A stretch of 64,000 bases of DNA from Rossellomorea aquimaris (GCF_020172085.1 NZ_JAIVAT010000005.1:186001-250000), one strand, 5' to 3'. Positions 27,214 to 36,857 are shown, counted from the stretch's first letter. The notes: generated from the letters alone by a model not told the origin. Program-made: numbers and translations.

Positions 27214-29061
27214 CTATTCCACGATTTCGATATTATAATCCTTGAACCACACATGGATCTGGGCAAGATGAGCAAGTAACTGCGGACCGGTCATGAGTTG
27301 GCCGTACCAGGGTACTTCAAAGGCGGCTCCACCCGTTGCGACAATTTCTTTCAGCTTCTCTTCATCAAACAATTCATACAGGACGCTTGATTGGTCTTCA
27401 AGTATCTCATTCAACCAATCACTGACCATTTTCGTATACACGGGATGATGGGTTTTCGGGTACGGACTTTTCTTTCGATACAGGACTTCATGAGGCAGTA
27501 TTCCCTCCAGTGCCTTTCTGAGGATGCCTTTTTCTCTTCCTTCGTGCATTTTCATCTCCCACGGAATGTTCCACACATATTCGACAAGTCTATGGTCTGC
27601 AAACGGTACCCTGACCTCAAGGCTTGCTCCCATACTCATGCGATCCTTCCGATCTAATAATGTCGTCATGAACCATAGAAGATTCAAATAGAATAATTGT
27701 CTTCTCTTGGTTTCCACTTCATTCTCCCCTTCAAGCAAAGGGGTTTCCGCAACCGTGCGGTCATATTGCTCGAGGACATATTCCTCCAGATTCAGTTTCT
27801 TACTCCACTCTTCCTTTAGAAGGCCCTGACGTTCAGCTGTGGAGCGCATCCACGGGAAGCCTCTGCGATTAAAGTCTTCCGGCCTGTGGAACCATGGATA
27901 TCCACCGAAGATTTCATCTGCACATTCTCCGGAAAGTCCCACCGTGAAGTCCTGTTTAATTTCCCGGCAGAACCATAGGAGAGACGAATCAACATCGGCC
28001 ATTCCCGGCAGGTCCCTTACATGAACCGCCTCAATCAGATGATCCTTTAACGCTTGTTGACTGATCTCACAGCGATGGTGGATCGTATCAAATTCCGACG
28101 TCATCTTTTCAATCCAAGGTGCATCTGAGTTCGGCTGAAAATCGTTCGCTTTAAAATATTGATCATTTTCCTCATAATCAATGGAATACGTATGGAGATT
28201 CCCTTTCCCTTCCTCTTTATAACGATTTGCTGCCACTGCCGTAATCGCGCTGGAATCCAGTCCTCCAGATAAGAATGTGCAAAGAGGAACATCGGACACA
28301 AGCTGCCTCTGAATGGCATCCGTAAGCAGAAAGCGTACTTTAGAGACTGTTTCTATAAAGGAATCGGTATGTTCCTCACTTTTCACATTCCAGTACCTCC
28401 AACTATTGACCCCTTTTTCCGAGAAGATCATGGCATGGGCCGGACGCAGCTCCTTCACTCCTTTAAACACACCATTTCCAGGAGTGCGGGATGGACCGAG
28501 ACCCAGCACTTCCGCTAAACCTTGAAGATCCACCTGGGGCCGAACATCGGGGTGAGCAAGCAAAGCTTTTATTTCAGAACCGAATAATAACCCTTCATCC
28601 TTTTCGAAATAAAATAAAGGCTTTACGCCCATTCTGTCCCTTCCTATAAATACTTGTTCCTTCTCACTGTCCCATACCGCAAAGGCAAAAATACCATTTA
28701 AATGATGAACGCATTCCTCCCTCCACTCAATATAAGAGGTTAATAACACCTCCGTATCAGAATGTCCCTTGAAGGCATAACCCTTTTCAATAAGTACTTT
28801 TCGCAAATCTTCTGTATTGTATAATTCTCCGTTATAGCAGATGGTGAAGAGATGGCCGTTATGTTGAAGGCTCATAGGCTGCCTTCCACCTGCAGGATCG
28901 ACTACGATCAATCGTTTATGGCCAAAGGCAACGTGTCGATCCATCCACACGTTCGTTTCATCCGGCCCTCTTTTAGAAAGGGTTTCTGCCATTTTTTCAA
29001 CAACATCTTTTTGATTCGACAAATCTTGTTTATAATGGATCCAACCTGTAATTCCGCACAT
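27214..29061 (-). CDS. asnO: Glutamine-hydrolysing asparagine synthase AsnO/AsnB
   Basis: A 615-residue enzyme making asparagine from aspartate, glutamine and ATP. The start is fixed by MCGITGW: Cys2 is the glutaminase nucleophile once Met is removed. The class II glutaminase domain spans about 2-210 (FGHKRLIVVD, YNGELYNTEDLR) and the synthetase domain follows with PP-loop LSGGLDSSAIT (about 261-271) and RKDRMSMGASLEVRVPFADH. The length matches B. subtilis AsnO (YisO, 614 aa), and yisN, yisL and yisK lie nearby as there. Confidence 0.9.
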   Translation of the reverse strand: MCGITGWIHYKQDLSNQKDVVEKMAETLSKRGPDETNVWMDRHVAFGHKRLIVVDPAGGRQPMSLQHNGHLFTICYNGELYNTEDLRKVLIEKGYAFKGHSDTEVLLTSYIEWREECVHHLNGIFAFAVWDSEKEQVFIGRDRMGVKPLFYFEKDEGLLFGSEIKALLAHPDVRPQVDLQGLAEVLGLGPSRTPGNGVFKGVKELRPAHAMIFSEKGVNSWRYWNVKSEEHTDSFIETVSKVRFLLTDAIQRQLVSDVPLCTFLSGGLDSSAITAVAANRYKEEGKGNLHTYSIDYEENDQYFKANDFQPNSDAPWIEKMTSEFDTIHHRCEISQQALKDHLIEAVHVRDLPGMADVDSSLLWFCREIKQDFTVGLSGECADEIFGGYPWFHRPEDFNRRGFPWMRSTAERQGLLKEEWSKKLNLEEYVLEQYDRTVAETPLLEGENEVETKRRQLFYLNLLWFMTTLLDRKDRMSMGASLEVRVPFADHRLVEYVWNIPWEMKMHEGREKGILRKALEGILPHEVLYRKKSPYPKTHHPVYTKMVSDWLNEILEDQSSVLYELFDEEKLKEIVATGGAAFEVPWYGQLMTGPQLLAHLAQIHVWFKDYNIEIVE

Positions 29062-29218
29062 GGTGATCATCCTCACTTTCTCGTCAAACAAACTGGGCTC
29101 ACTGACACATAAATTATTCTATGCTCACAGCCATAAATGGTTAATTGTCTCAATCAATCTTTACATGAATGAAATATGATAATTATGACAAGAAATGTAG
29201 TTAAGGAGGGATATTCAC

Positions 29219-29782
29219 TTGAGCAACATATTTCGATCAAACATTTTAAAATCCCAAAAAAGATCCTTTTCCGAAGGCACTGCATTATTCGAAGAGGATA
29301 CGTGGTTCTTTTTCGAAATCGATGCAGAGGAAGAATCCGAGCTCGAATTTTACCTCAATCATGAATTAAAAGTGTATAGAGATGGGGACTGGCTCTCCGG
29401 TGTTCTCTTAGAAGACGGTATCATTGTCACACCTTATGAGCGAATTAGAATCGAGAATGGCGATCGAATTCAAATAAAGAAGAATATATTGTATTCGTTG
29501 GAGAATTTATTAGAAGAAATTTCTGATGATGCCTTTCATCAATTTATAACGGCACTGAATAATCTGGGTTACTCTATCTATGATAGTATCTTTTGCCACA
29601 ATCACCTTGTGTTCCTCGGCAACCAAAAAATCAAAGAAGGCGTGAATTTTATCACCTTCGATAACGGTGTCGAAGTGTGTGCCGTTCAGCATCACTTCAC
29701 CTATTATAAAAAGAAACGGGATCGCTTCGAATTCACCCTGAGTACAGGTAGACGCATCGTAATTGAAAGTTTCAACCTTTGA
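29219..29782 (+). CDS. yisN: YisN-like protein (DUF2777)
   Basis: A 187-residue soluble acidic protein. The first half (WFFFEIDAEEESELEFYL, VYRDGDWLSGVLLEDG) looks like a small beta barrel. The middle is helical (ENLLEEISDDAFHQFITAL) and the end reads GVEVCAVQHHFTYYKKKRDRFEF. No catalytic motif is evident. The pattern and the position between asnO and yisL match B. subtilis YisN (DUF2777), whose role is unknown. The TTG start follows AAGGAGGGATATTCAC. A perfect 13-bp stem terminator follows. Confidence 0.72.
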   Translation: MSNIFRSNILKSQKRSFSEGTALFEEDTWFFFEIDAEEESELEFYLNHELKVYRDGDWLSGVLLEDGIIVTPYERIRIENGDRIQIKKNILYSLENLLEEISDDAFHQFITALNNLGYSIYDSIFCHNHLVFLGNQKIKEGVNFITFDNGVEVCAVQHHFTYYKKKRDRFEFTLSTGRRIVIESFNL

Positions 29783-29807
29783 TTTGCCAACATACTCAAA
29801 AAAAATA

Positions 29808-29844
29808 ACAAATGCCTGTCAGCTCTATCGACAGGCATTTGTTA
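29808..29844. terminator. Bidirectional terminator yisN / FIST-EAL gene
   Basis: ACAAATGCCTGTC (29808-29820) pairs perfectly with GACAGGCATTTGT (29830-29842), between convergent genes. Confidence 0.9.
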
Positions 29845-29846
29845 TG

Positions 29847-32759
29847 TTAAGAATCCTGACTGGTCACAAGGTGCAGATTCTTTAAATAGGTGTTCATATT
29901 ATCCAGCGTCATGGGTCTTTCAATAAGATATCCTTGTGCATAATCGCAGCCAAGCTGGTCCAGAAGCTCTAATTGTTCCATTGTTTCCACACCTTCTGCC
30001 ACAACCTTCATATTCAAACCTTTCCCCATTGTGGCGATCGACTGAACAATCGCTACATCGGGTGTATGGTCACTCATATTCTGTACGAAGGAACGATCAA
30101 TCTTCAGAATATGAAGAGGAAGGTGCTTTAAATAACTGAGTGATGAATAACCTGTTCCAAAATCGTCAATTGCAAGCTTCACTCCCAATTCAGCCAGTGA
30201 TCTCATCACTTCGATGGTATGAGCCGCATCATGGAGCATGATCGTCTCTGTTAATTCCAAACAGAGGTATTCAGGCTGCAGTCCGGATAGTAATAATGCT
30301 TCTTTCACATCACAGTGAAATGTAGGATGCTGGAACTGCTGTGCAGACACATTGACGGAAATATAAAACTTCGCATTTTGTTGATCTAACCATTTCTTCA
30401 GCTGTAAACAGGATTCCACCAGCACCCATTTTCCAATGTCATAAATCAGTCCCGTTTCTTCTGCAAGCGGAATGAACTCAGCTGGGGAAATTAATCCCCA
30501 TAAGGGGTGCTGCCACCTTAATAATGACTCGCAGCCGATAAGCGATTGATTTGAAATGTCAATAATCGGCTGAAACGCGACGAACAGCTCCTCCCGCTCT
30601 ATCGCTTTCCGCAAATGTGCTTCCATTTCAACCTTGCGGGTATTCTCTTCCTTCATCCCCTTGGAAAAGTAAACGGTATTATTCCCACCCTTTGATTTCG
30701 CCCATGTCAGAGCAGAATCGGCGTTCCGCAACAAATCGGTCGACTCTTCACCATCCCGCGGAAAAATACCTACGCCTATGCTGACTGAAATGTAGAACTC
30801 TTTGCCTTTATACGTGAAAGGTGCCTGTATCGTTTTCAATATATCTTCTGTGATAGCTGAAATAGAGGATTCATTCACATCTTTCGTGAGCAGAACCGTA
30901 AAGGTATCTCCACTGAATCGCCCCAAGTATGCCCCTTTAGGCAGAGTGCCCTGGATCCTCAGGGCAAGTTCTTTAATGATTAGATCCCCAGCCCAATGCC
31001 CGAGAGTATCGTTGATGATCTTAAAACGGTCCATATCCAGGAATAAAACAGCCATTTCCCTTTTTTTCTTGTTGGCCCTCTCAATATGTTCATCTACTAA
31101 TTCTCTGAATTTCATTTTATTGGGAAGATCTGTTTCACCATCGAAATAGGCAAGCTGTGTAATCTTCTTCTCGAATTGCCGCTCTTTCGTGACATTTCTA
31201 CCTATCCCGAAGATCCCTACACACTTTCCATCAACGGTGATGGGGATATTTTTGATTTGAAAGAAATTGACTTCACCGTTTTTGGAGGCAATCGGAAGAT
31301 CATAATACTGCTCTCTCCCGTCCATCGCACGGTAAAAATGTCTTCTCACACGCCCCACGTCTTCTTCCCTGATAAATTGCAGGGCTGACTTCCCAAGAAT
31401 CTCTTCTTTCGTGTAGCCAAAGGTTTTTATAAAGGAAGGGTTGAGTGAATTAAATCTCCCACTCAGATCCGTACTATAAACAAAATCTGTATTATTATCG
31501 AAGAGTGACCGATAGTACTCCTCTGAGATTTGGATATTTTGCGTCAGTTCCTTGATATCCTTTTCTGCTGTATTGATTAAGTGGGTTAACGACATCATGA
31601 CATCGGAATCAGGCGTTAACTGAAAATCCACCTTCATATTCCGGATGGGTTCACGTACCCCTTCTGACAGACCAAGATACGTTAAGGAATGGGCCAGAAG
31701 TTTCACTTTATCGTCCCTCTGCCCGAATTCACCATAAGTAAAGAATCCACTCACTGGTGATATACGATTGAAATAGGTGAGTTCCTGGTCCGTTACATCA
31801 CGTATGTATCTTCTTCTTGCAACACAATGATAGACAAAATGGGCTTCCACTGGATGGCGTTTCAATTGGGACAGAAGTTTCGTAGTGGAGTAAATCAAAT
31901 CCTCCACGCTTACAAATCCAAAGGATACCTTATCCCCCACTCTCACTTCATGACTCAGTTCCACACTTCCATTTGGAAGTACATTTATGATATAGACTGC
32001 CATCTTTTTCTTCAATTCCTGCAAAAGAAATGGGAATTCGATGGATGAGTCCGGTAGATCCTTTACAAACCTCTTCCCTAAATAGGTTTCGAGGATCCGA
32101 ATGGGTTTCACGTCATTCATTTCCTCAAGAATATTCCCCTTTGCCTTCGTAATGTTGAACGTCGGGCCGACTTCCTGCCATTCTTCAATGGCATTGGAAC
32201 GAACCAATAATTCTTCATGACTCAAAGACGCCGTTACGAATCCGTCGGGTGATATTCCATGATTCGTGAATACATAGGTCGGTCTTTTATTCGGCAGGTC
32301 AGACGAAACACCTCCGACGATGACGATTTCATTTCCTTCCTCAGAAACACCTTCCAGGAATTCCTGAACCCCCAGCTGTAAGTGACTGGAAAAAACAATA
32401 AAAACCTTTGTATCAGGTTTCCTCATCTCTTCGTACAGCCGTTTACCTAGTTGCTTACTTGAATCTGTTTTCTCTTGTAACAGCGAATCGACCTTTGTTT
32501 TCTCAAATACCGTAAACGATAAGACGACCTCTGTAACAATCCGCCCATCGTTCACTTGACCGTTTGAACTGCAGCCAATGAGTGTCCCGTAGGGTAACAG
32601 CCGATTGATTTGACTTTGCAGTTCTTCGATGACCGCAATTGGGGAATCCCCGACAAAGGCCTGGATCAAAAGATGAGGGTGTTGGTCTAAATCATGCTTA
32701 TTTATGAATTCGCTTAGGGAGTGCTCGTCATGATATATGAGTTGAAAGGACTTTATCAT
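29847..32759 (-). CDS. FIST-PAS-GGDEF-EAL cyclic di-GMP signalling protein
   Basis: A 970-residue soluble multidomain sensor. FIST_N (about 25-215; LIGCSSNGQVNDGRIVTE, IVIVGGVSSDLPNKRPTYVF) and FIST_C (about 220-360) form the input module thought to bind small ligands such as amino acids. A PAS domain (about 408-520; FDNNTDFVYSTDLSGRF) follows. The GGDEF domain (about 530-690) has SGDTF where GG[DE]EF is expected, so cyclase activity is doubtful. The EAL domain (about 705-955) keeps ESLLRW, DDFGTGYSSLSYL, KIDRSFV and VAEGVET and should be an active phosphodiesterase. There are no transmembrane segments. Confidence 0.88.
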   Translation of the reverse strand: MIKSFQLIYHDEHSLSEFINKHDLDQHPHLLIQAFVGDSPIAVIEELQSQINRLLPYGTLIGCSSNGQVNDGRIVTEVVLSFTVFEKTKVDSLLQEKTDSSKQLGKRLYEEMRKPDTKVFIVFSSHLQLGVQEFLEGVSEEGNEIVIVGGVSSDLPNKRPTYVFTNHGISPDGFVTASLSHEELLVRSNAIEEWQEVGPTFNITKAKGNILEEMNDVKPIRILETYLGKRFVKDLPDSSIEFPFLLQELKKKMAVYIINVLPNGSVELSHEVRVGDKVSFGFVSVEDLIYSTTKLLSQLKRHPVEAHFVYHCVARRRYIRDVTDQELTYFNRISPVSGFFTYGEFGQRDDKVKLLAHSLTYLGLSEGVREPIRNMKVDFQLTPDSDVMMSLTHLINTAEKDIKELTQNIQISEEYYRSLFDNNTDFVYSTDLSGRFNSLNPSFIKTFGYTKEEILGKSALQFIREEDVGRVRRHFYRAMDGREQYYDLPIASKNGEVNFFQIKNIPITVDGKCVGIFGIGRNVTKERQFEKKITQLAYFDGETDLPNKMKFRELVDEHIERANKKKREMAVLFLDMDRFKIINDTLGHWAGDLIIKELALRIQGTLPKGAYLGRFSGDTFTVLLTKDVNESSISAITEDILKTIQAPFTYKGKEFYISVSIGVGIFPRDGEESTDLLRNADSALTWAKSKGGNNTVYFSKGMKEENTRKVEMEAHLRKAIEREELFVAFQPIIDISNQSLIGCESLLRWQHPLWGLISPAEFIPLAEETGLIYDIGKWVLVESCLQLKKWLDQQNAKFYISVNVSAQQFQHPTFHCDVKEALLLSGLQPEYLCLELTETIMLHDAAHTIEVMRSLAELGVKLAIDDFGTGYSSLSYLKHLPLHILKIDRSFVQNMSDHTPDVAIVQSIATMGKGLNMKVVAEGVETMEQLELLDQLGCDYAQGYLIERPMTLDNMNTYLKNLHLVTSQDS

Positions 32760-32887
32760 TTTCTACACCTACTTGATAGACATCGTTTCTACCAAAATAC
32801 CACAATTCGACAGATTTGGATATTCATTTATATAGAAATGGCCCCGTCAGCATCCCACAGATCACCTTTCTAAAGCCGTAATGAATA

Positions 32888-32919
32888 TAAAAAAAGTTGA
32901 CCCTTTATAGAGTCAACTT
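32888..32919 (-). terminator. Terminator after yisL
   Basis: On the minus strand AAGTTGAC pairs with GTCAACTT around TCTATAAAGG, then a T run. Confidence 0.82.
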
Positions 32920-32928
32920 CTCCAACCA

Positions 32929-33300
32929 TTATGCAAATGGACGCCAACCTAACGGTAAACGTAAACCTAGATACAGTACAAGTAGTAAAGAGACCACCAA
33001 CAATATCCAGAACATATTGGTACTTTTGCCTTTTTTCGTGCGGACGAGAACCATTTCAAACATTCCGATCACCCAGATACCGACAAGACCTTTAATGCCG
33101 TAAAGAGCCGGATTGATTCCTTGATGTTTCCAGAATAGAAGAGCACCCGTTAAAATGATCAGCAAGTAGAATAATCGTAAAATCATATGTACAATTTTCA
33201 TGCCTTTGTTCTTTCCTGCATTATGCAAGCCGACGGCTACAAAGAAAAGAATGATGGCAACGACCCACGTTGTAATATGGGCATGTGTAGTATCAAACAT
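32929..33300 (-). CDS. yisL: YisL family membrane protein (DUF1516)
   Basis: A 123-residue protein with four hydrophobic helices (VVAIILFFVAVGLHN, MILRLFYLLIILTGALLFW, GIKGLVGIWVIGMFEMVLV, WILLVVSLLLVLYLGL). It opens MFDTTHAHITTW, and its HAH motif resembles redox or haem-linked small membrane families, although no function is established. The pattern and its position beside yisK and yisN match B. subtilis YisL. RBS GTAGGAGG precedes the ATG, and a strong terminator follows. Confidence 0.82.
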   Translation of the reverse strand: MFDTTHAHITTWVVAIILFFVAVGLHNAGKNKGMKIVHMILRLFYLLIILTGALLFWKHQGINPALYGIKGLVGIWVIGMFEMVLVRTKKGKSTNMFWILLVVSLLLVLYLGLRLPLGWRPFA

Positions 33301-33372
33301 AATGAACCTCCTACAGGTAGATAGTTTACGCTCATAATATTACCACAGTCTGTACAACAACAGAAATTTTAA

Positions 33373-34242
33373 CTAGGCCTGTAACGGATTTGTCAAAATT
33401 CCCAACCCTTCGATTGTGATTTCCACCATATCCCCCTTCTTAAGAAAACGCGGAGGCTTGAATCCTTTTCCCACTCCTGATGGGGTTCCTGTCGCAATGA
33501 TATCTCCCGGTTCAAGAGTCATTCCTTTAGACAGAGTGGATATAATGGTAGGAATAGTAAAGATCATTTCTCCTGTATTGGATGATTGCCTGATTTCACT
33601 ATTAACCTTTGTTATGATGGACAGGTTGTGAGGATCATCGACTTCATCTTTCGTCACAAGATAGGGTCCCATCGGACAAGTTGTATCCAGGCTTTTCCCA
33701 ATGAAGAATTGTCCGTGCTTCTTCTGAAGATCACGAGCTGTCAAATCATTCAAAATGGAATAACCAAATACATACTCCATTGCATCTTCAGTAGAAATCC
33801 CTCTCCCTTTCTTTCCGATGATGACGGCGAGTTCTCCTTCATAATCAAGTTCTTCCGTGATATCGCCGTGATGAAGCACCGTTTCTTTGTGACCGATGAC
33901 CGTATTGGTCGCTTTGGTAAACATCATGATGCTTTTAGGGATATCTTGTTCACCACCCATTTCGATGGCATGATCCCGATAGTTTTTTCCTACACACATG
34001 ATATTTCGCTTCACTCTCGGAATCGGTGCTAGCCATTCCACTTCATTTTGATCAAAAGAAGGGAGGTCCTGACCTTTTTCATTAATAATGTGATCCACAT
34101 TTTCCAGAAAATCATTTCCCCGTTCAATCCCCTGAATCAATTCACCCGGCAACCCCATAACCCCTGCTAAATCAAGGATTCTTCCGTTCCGTTCCACCCC
34201 GAATGTTTCCTTTCCGCCTACCTTATAACTAATGAATTTCAC
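33373..34242 (-). CDS. yisK: Fumarylacetoacetate hydrolase family protein (YisK-like)
   Basis: A 289-residue FAH-fold enzyme. Metal ligands are visible in the ELDYEGELAVIIGKKGRG stretch (about 119-136; Glu-x-Glu) with the matching Asp in FGYSILNDLTARDLQ (about 147-161). GTPSGVGKGFKPPRFLKKGD (about 248-267) closes the active site. B. subtilis YisK, at the same locus, was reported as an oxaloacetate decarboxylase that associates with the MreB-like protein Mbl. The start is GTG at 34242. It is co-directional with the DUF418 gene, 22 nt downstream of it. Confidence 0.82.
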   Translation of the reverse strand: MKFISYKVGGKETFGVERNGRILDLAGVMGLPGELIQGIERGNDFLENVDHIINEKGQDLPSFDQNEVEWLAPIPRVKRNIMCVGKNYRDHAIEMGGEQDIPKSIMMFTKATNTVIGHKETVLHHGDITEELDYEGELAVIIGKKGRGISTEDAMEYVFGYSILNDLTARDLQKKHGQFFIGKSLDTTCPMGPYLVTKDEVDDPHNLSIITKVNSEIRQSSNTGEMIFTIPTIISTLSKGMTLEPGDIIATGTPSGVGKGFKPPRFLKKGDMVEITIEGLGILTNPLQA

Positions 34243-34264
34243 CGCTGTTCATCCCCTTTTCAAG

Positions 34265-35452
34265 TTATCCTTTTCCCTTTTCAACTACGTTCCTTTTGCC
34301 ATAACTTAATACCCGCCAAATCTTTTCAACTGGACCATATGTAAACTTGGATAACCATATCTCTGATAGGATCACTTGTATGACATAGATCCCCACTGCG
34401 AGCATCGTCCCAGTCGTTAAAGTCACTTCTCCATAGAGTCCAAAACCATATGAATAGAAAAGAAGTGTTCCGATGATCGATTGCATCAGATAATTCGTGA
34501 GGGACATCTTCCCAACTGAAGCGAGTGGCTTGCTCCATTTCATGATTTTTTGATTCAACAATAATAATGAAAGGATTATTGCATAAGATACTGATAAGAA
34601 CGGACCTCCAAAAAAGTCCTGGATATAGGAATAAGCAAAATTATGTTCTATGATGAGTGGCAGTGATTTGATGATGATTCCAAAGAGTAACGTGATTCCT
34701 CCAATAATCATCCAAATCTTCTTATAGGATCTTACTTTTTCTAATAGTTGACATTTACTTGCCCCTGCCCCGATCATCATCATTGGCAGGATCGACAGTA
34801 ACAAGAATATGAGATTGGCAGGTGAATTCACCATATACCAGTCCTGAAAGCGTTGCTCCATGATACTGCTGAAACTTCCCGATGCATAGGCGGCAACTGA
34901 ATTCTGCAATGCGGCAATATCCGTATACTCAGTCACACCCGTCGGATCTGCAAAGGTCATCAATACTAGTAATATACTGAAAAAAGCTTGAGGCAACAGA
35001 AATAAGATACCACCCAGCCACATCAATGCCTTTCCGGAAAGCCTCATGAATGCCAGAAGAACTAATCCAAACACGGCGTAATTAATCAGGATATCCCCTG
35101 ACCAGATCAAGAAGGCATGGATACACCCGATTCCCAATAAAATAAGAAGTCTTCTGATTCCAAATCGGTAGAAGGACGTTCCCTTATCCTCAGCCCTTTG
35201 CTGCTGGATCCCTAGTCCATATCCGAACATCATGGCGAATAACGGATAAAAGCTTGCTTGAATCAAAACGTCAATCCATGGGTAGAGCGCGACATCTTCA
35301 GGCGTCTTCCACCACGTATACGGATCCAGATACAGAAATGGGGAATGAAAAGAAATCATGTTAATGATAAAGATGCCGAGTAATGAGAATCCCCTGATCA
35401 CATCAAGGCTAACGATACGTTCTGTTTGTTCAATTGGTGACATGGTGTTCAT
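34265..35452 (-). CDS. DUF418 family membrane protein
   Basis: A 395-residue polytopic membrane protein. The N-terminal RIVSLDVIRGFSLLGIFIINM (about 11-31) and the C-terminal DUF418 segment (PLASVGKMSLTNYLMQSIIGTLLFYSYGFG, here split by helices at about 308-337) define the YeiB/YrkO family, related to acyltransferase-3 membrane enzymes. About ten helices are predicted. Substrate and function are unknown. RBS CGGAGG is clear. It lies between yisK and the divergent gerP operon. Confidence 0.85.
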   Translation of the reverse strand: MNTMSPIEQTERIVSLDVIRGFSLLGIFIINMISFHSPFLYLDPYTWWKTPEDVALYPWIDVLIQASFYPLFAMMFGYGLGIQQQRAEDKGTSFYRFGIRRLLILLGIGCIHAFLIWSGDILINYAVFGLVLLAFMRLSGKALMWLGGILFLLPQAFFSILLVLMTFADPTGVTEYTDIAALQNSVAAYASGSFSSIMEQRFQDWYMVNSPANLIFLLLSILPMMMIGAGASKCQLLEKVRSYKKIWMIIGGITLLFGIIIKSLPLIIEHNFAYSYIQDFFGGPFLSVSYAIILSLLLLNQKIMKWSKPLASVGKMSLTNYLMQSIIGTLLFYSYGFGLYGEVTLTTGTMLAVGIYVIQVILSEIWLSKFTYGPVEKIWRVLSYGKRNVVEKGKG

Positions 35453-35518
35453 TCATTTTCCTCCGATAAATTAATCTTGATTCCATTCTAACCTGAAAAA
35501 GGAAATTAGGCGATTATC

Positions 35519-35545
35519 ACCTATTCATGTTCTTAACATAGAATA
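35519..35545 (+). promoter_or_regulatory. Sigma-K type promoter of gerPA
   Basis: AC (35519-35520), a 16-nt spacer and CATAGAATA (35537-35545) match the sigma-K consensus AC-N16/17-CATANNNTA exactly. gerPA starts 36 nt further on. gerP genes are expressed late in the mother cell. Confidence 0.8.
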
Positions 35546-35581
35546 ACAATAATTAACTTTGTCTTAAAGGTGTGAGTCACA

Positions 35582-35803
35582 ATGCCCGCAATCGTAGGAA
35601 TTGCTCAAGTCGTCAATGTCGGTTCCAGCGCCGTTTTCCATATTGGGGATGTATTTAACATCAGTCCGATTTCAACAGCCAAAACCTTTGCCGGGGCAGG
35701 TTCATTCATAACAGGAAAGGGAATTTCGGTTTATAATGAAAGCTCCTTGACCTACACCGTGGATGACGATGGAATGGATCAGGGAATAAACTTTAACTTA
35801 TGA
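35582..35803 (+). CDS. gerPA: Spore germination protein GerPA
   Basis: A 73-residue member of the GerPA/GerPF family. It opens MPAIVGIAQVVNVGSSAVFHIGDVFNISP, then TFAGAGSFITGKG, and ends with an Asp-rich VDDDGMDQG tail. GerP proteins sit in the spore coat and help germinants reach receptors in the inner membrane. First gene of gerPABCDEF, behind a sigma-K promoter. RBS AAAGGTG. It is paralogous to gerPF at the other end of the cluster. Confidence 0.9.
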   Translation: MPAIVGIAQVVNVGSSAVFHIGDVFNISPISTAKTFAGAGSFITGKGISVYNESSLTYTVDDDGMDQGINFNL

Positions 35804-35815
35804 GTGTGATGCCGA

Positions 35816-36043
35816 ATGTCGAATTATTATATTCAACAATCTATACAAATTCAATTTATTAAAATTGGAGGAATGTCCAATTCTTCCATCCTCCAGATTG
35901 GAACATGCGGTCAAATTACGACCAATGACTTTCTCTATAATACAGGAGGCTATACCGAGCCTGCCCCTGAAGCCGAGAAAAACGGAAATGGAGGTACTCC
36001 TCCTTCTGTTTCACCACTTGTTCCATTGCAAACGCCAAGATAA
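35816..36043 (+). CDS. gerPB: Spore germination protein GerPB
   Basis: A 75-residue GerPB homologue, with MSNYYIQQSIQIQFIKIGG, SNSSILQIGTCGQI and LYNTGGYTEPAPEAE matching the family pattern closely, then a Gly/Pro-rich tail that is poorly conserved. It lies 12 nt after gerPA. Its ribosome site (GTGTGATG) is weak, which suggests coupling to gerPA translation. Coat-located germination factor. Confidence 0.9.
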   Translation: MSNYYIQQSIQIQFIKIGGMSNSSILQIGTCGQITTNDFLYNTGGYTEPAPEAEKNGNGGTPPSVSPLVPLQTPR

Positions 36044-36074
36044 GTGAATCGCGACAAAAGAAAGAGGTGGCAGT

Positions 36075-36704
36075 ATGAACAATTACTATATGACCCCCCA
36101 ACAACTCTATCAATATATCGAGATGTTGAATTCGAAAATTGTCGCGTTGGAAAAGAAAGTGGATGACCTGTCACAGGAATTAACCACCCTCAGGGATACC
36201 CCGAAAATCAATGTTGAGAAAATCGAATATAAATTCGACCAGCTTAAAGTAGAATCTCTCGACGGCACGCTGAATATCGGACTGAATCCAAGCAATTTAA
36301 AGGAAACCATTGAAGACCTAGCAGTTGAGCCCAATGTCGATGTTAAAACGATCAAAAACTTAGAGCCTTATAAGGAGAGGATTACTTCAGAAATAAAAGC
36401 GTATATCGATTCAGAATTACCAACCCTCATCCAGGATAACGAAATGCAATTCCAGCGTTCTCTTGATCCGTCCTATTACGAAATGATACAGCAGGATCTG
36501 CTGAATCAAATGCCACAGAGAATTGACTTCTATTTACAAAACATCCCCTATATTGAATCGAAACAACAGGAAGGAGAATGGGAAAGGAAAATCATCGACA
36601 AAATTAAAAAGGACATCGAAACGGCCCTTTTCTCCTTTATGTCTCAAATCCCAGACCATATGGAAGGAATGAAGAACAATGAACCTCCAAGTAATCAATC
36701 GTGA
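36075..36704 (+). CDS. gerPC: Spore germination protein GerPC
   Basis: A 209-residue GerPC. The N-terminal coiled coil (LYQYIEMLNSKIVALEKKVDDLSQELTTL, a run spanning about 11-39) is followed by KINVEKIEYKFDQLKVESLDGTLNIG (about 45-70), the conserved core, and then a helical acidic C-terminal half. Largest member of the gerP set and probably structural. RBS AGAGGTGG. Its last 26 nt overlap gerPD in another frame. Confidence 0.9.
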   Translation: MNNYYMTPQQLYQYIEMLNSKIVALEKKVDDLSQELTTLRDTPKINVEKIEYKFDQLKVESLDGTLNIGLNPSNLKETIEDLAVEPNVDVKTIKNLEPYKERITSEIKAYIDSELPTLIQDNEMQFQRSLDPSYYEMIQQDLLNQMPQRIDFYLQNIPYIESKQQEGEWERKIIDKIKKDIETALFSFMSQIPDHMEGMKNNEPPSNQS

Positions 36705-36855
36705 ATTAACCGTCGGAAATATCGATATTGCAGGGGTGGCCAGTTCCTCCCTCGTTCTCGTTGGGGATGCTGACATCATCCAGCTTGCCTCTGCTTTCGA
36801 TACCCCGCCGGAATCACTCATCATCGGTCCATTCGTTCCTCTTACCCCTAAGTGA
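36679..36855 (+). CDS. gerPD: Spore germination protein GerPD
   Basis: A 58-residue GerPD: MNLQVINRELTVGNIDIAGVA, SSSLVLVGDADIIQLASAFDTP and a PFVPLTPK end, the family pattern. It starts inside the 3' end of gerPC (26-nt overlap), with GGAAGGAATGAAG as ribosome site. It is short, acidic and lacks a signal peptide, like the other coat-located GerP proteins. Confidence 0.88.
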   Translation: MNLQVINRELTVGNIDIAGVASSSLVLVGDADIIQLASAFDTPPESLIIGPFVPLTPK

Positions 36856-36857
36856 TT

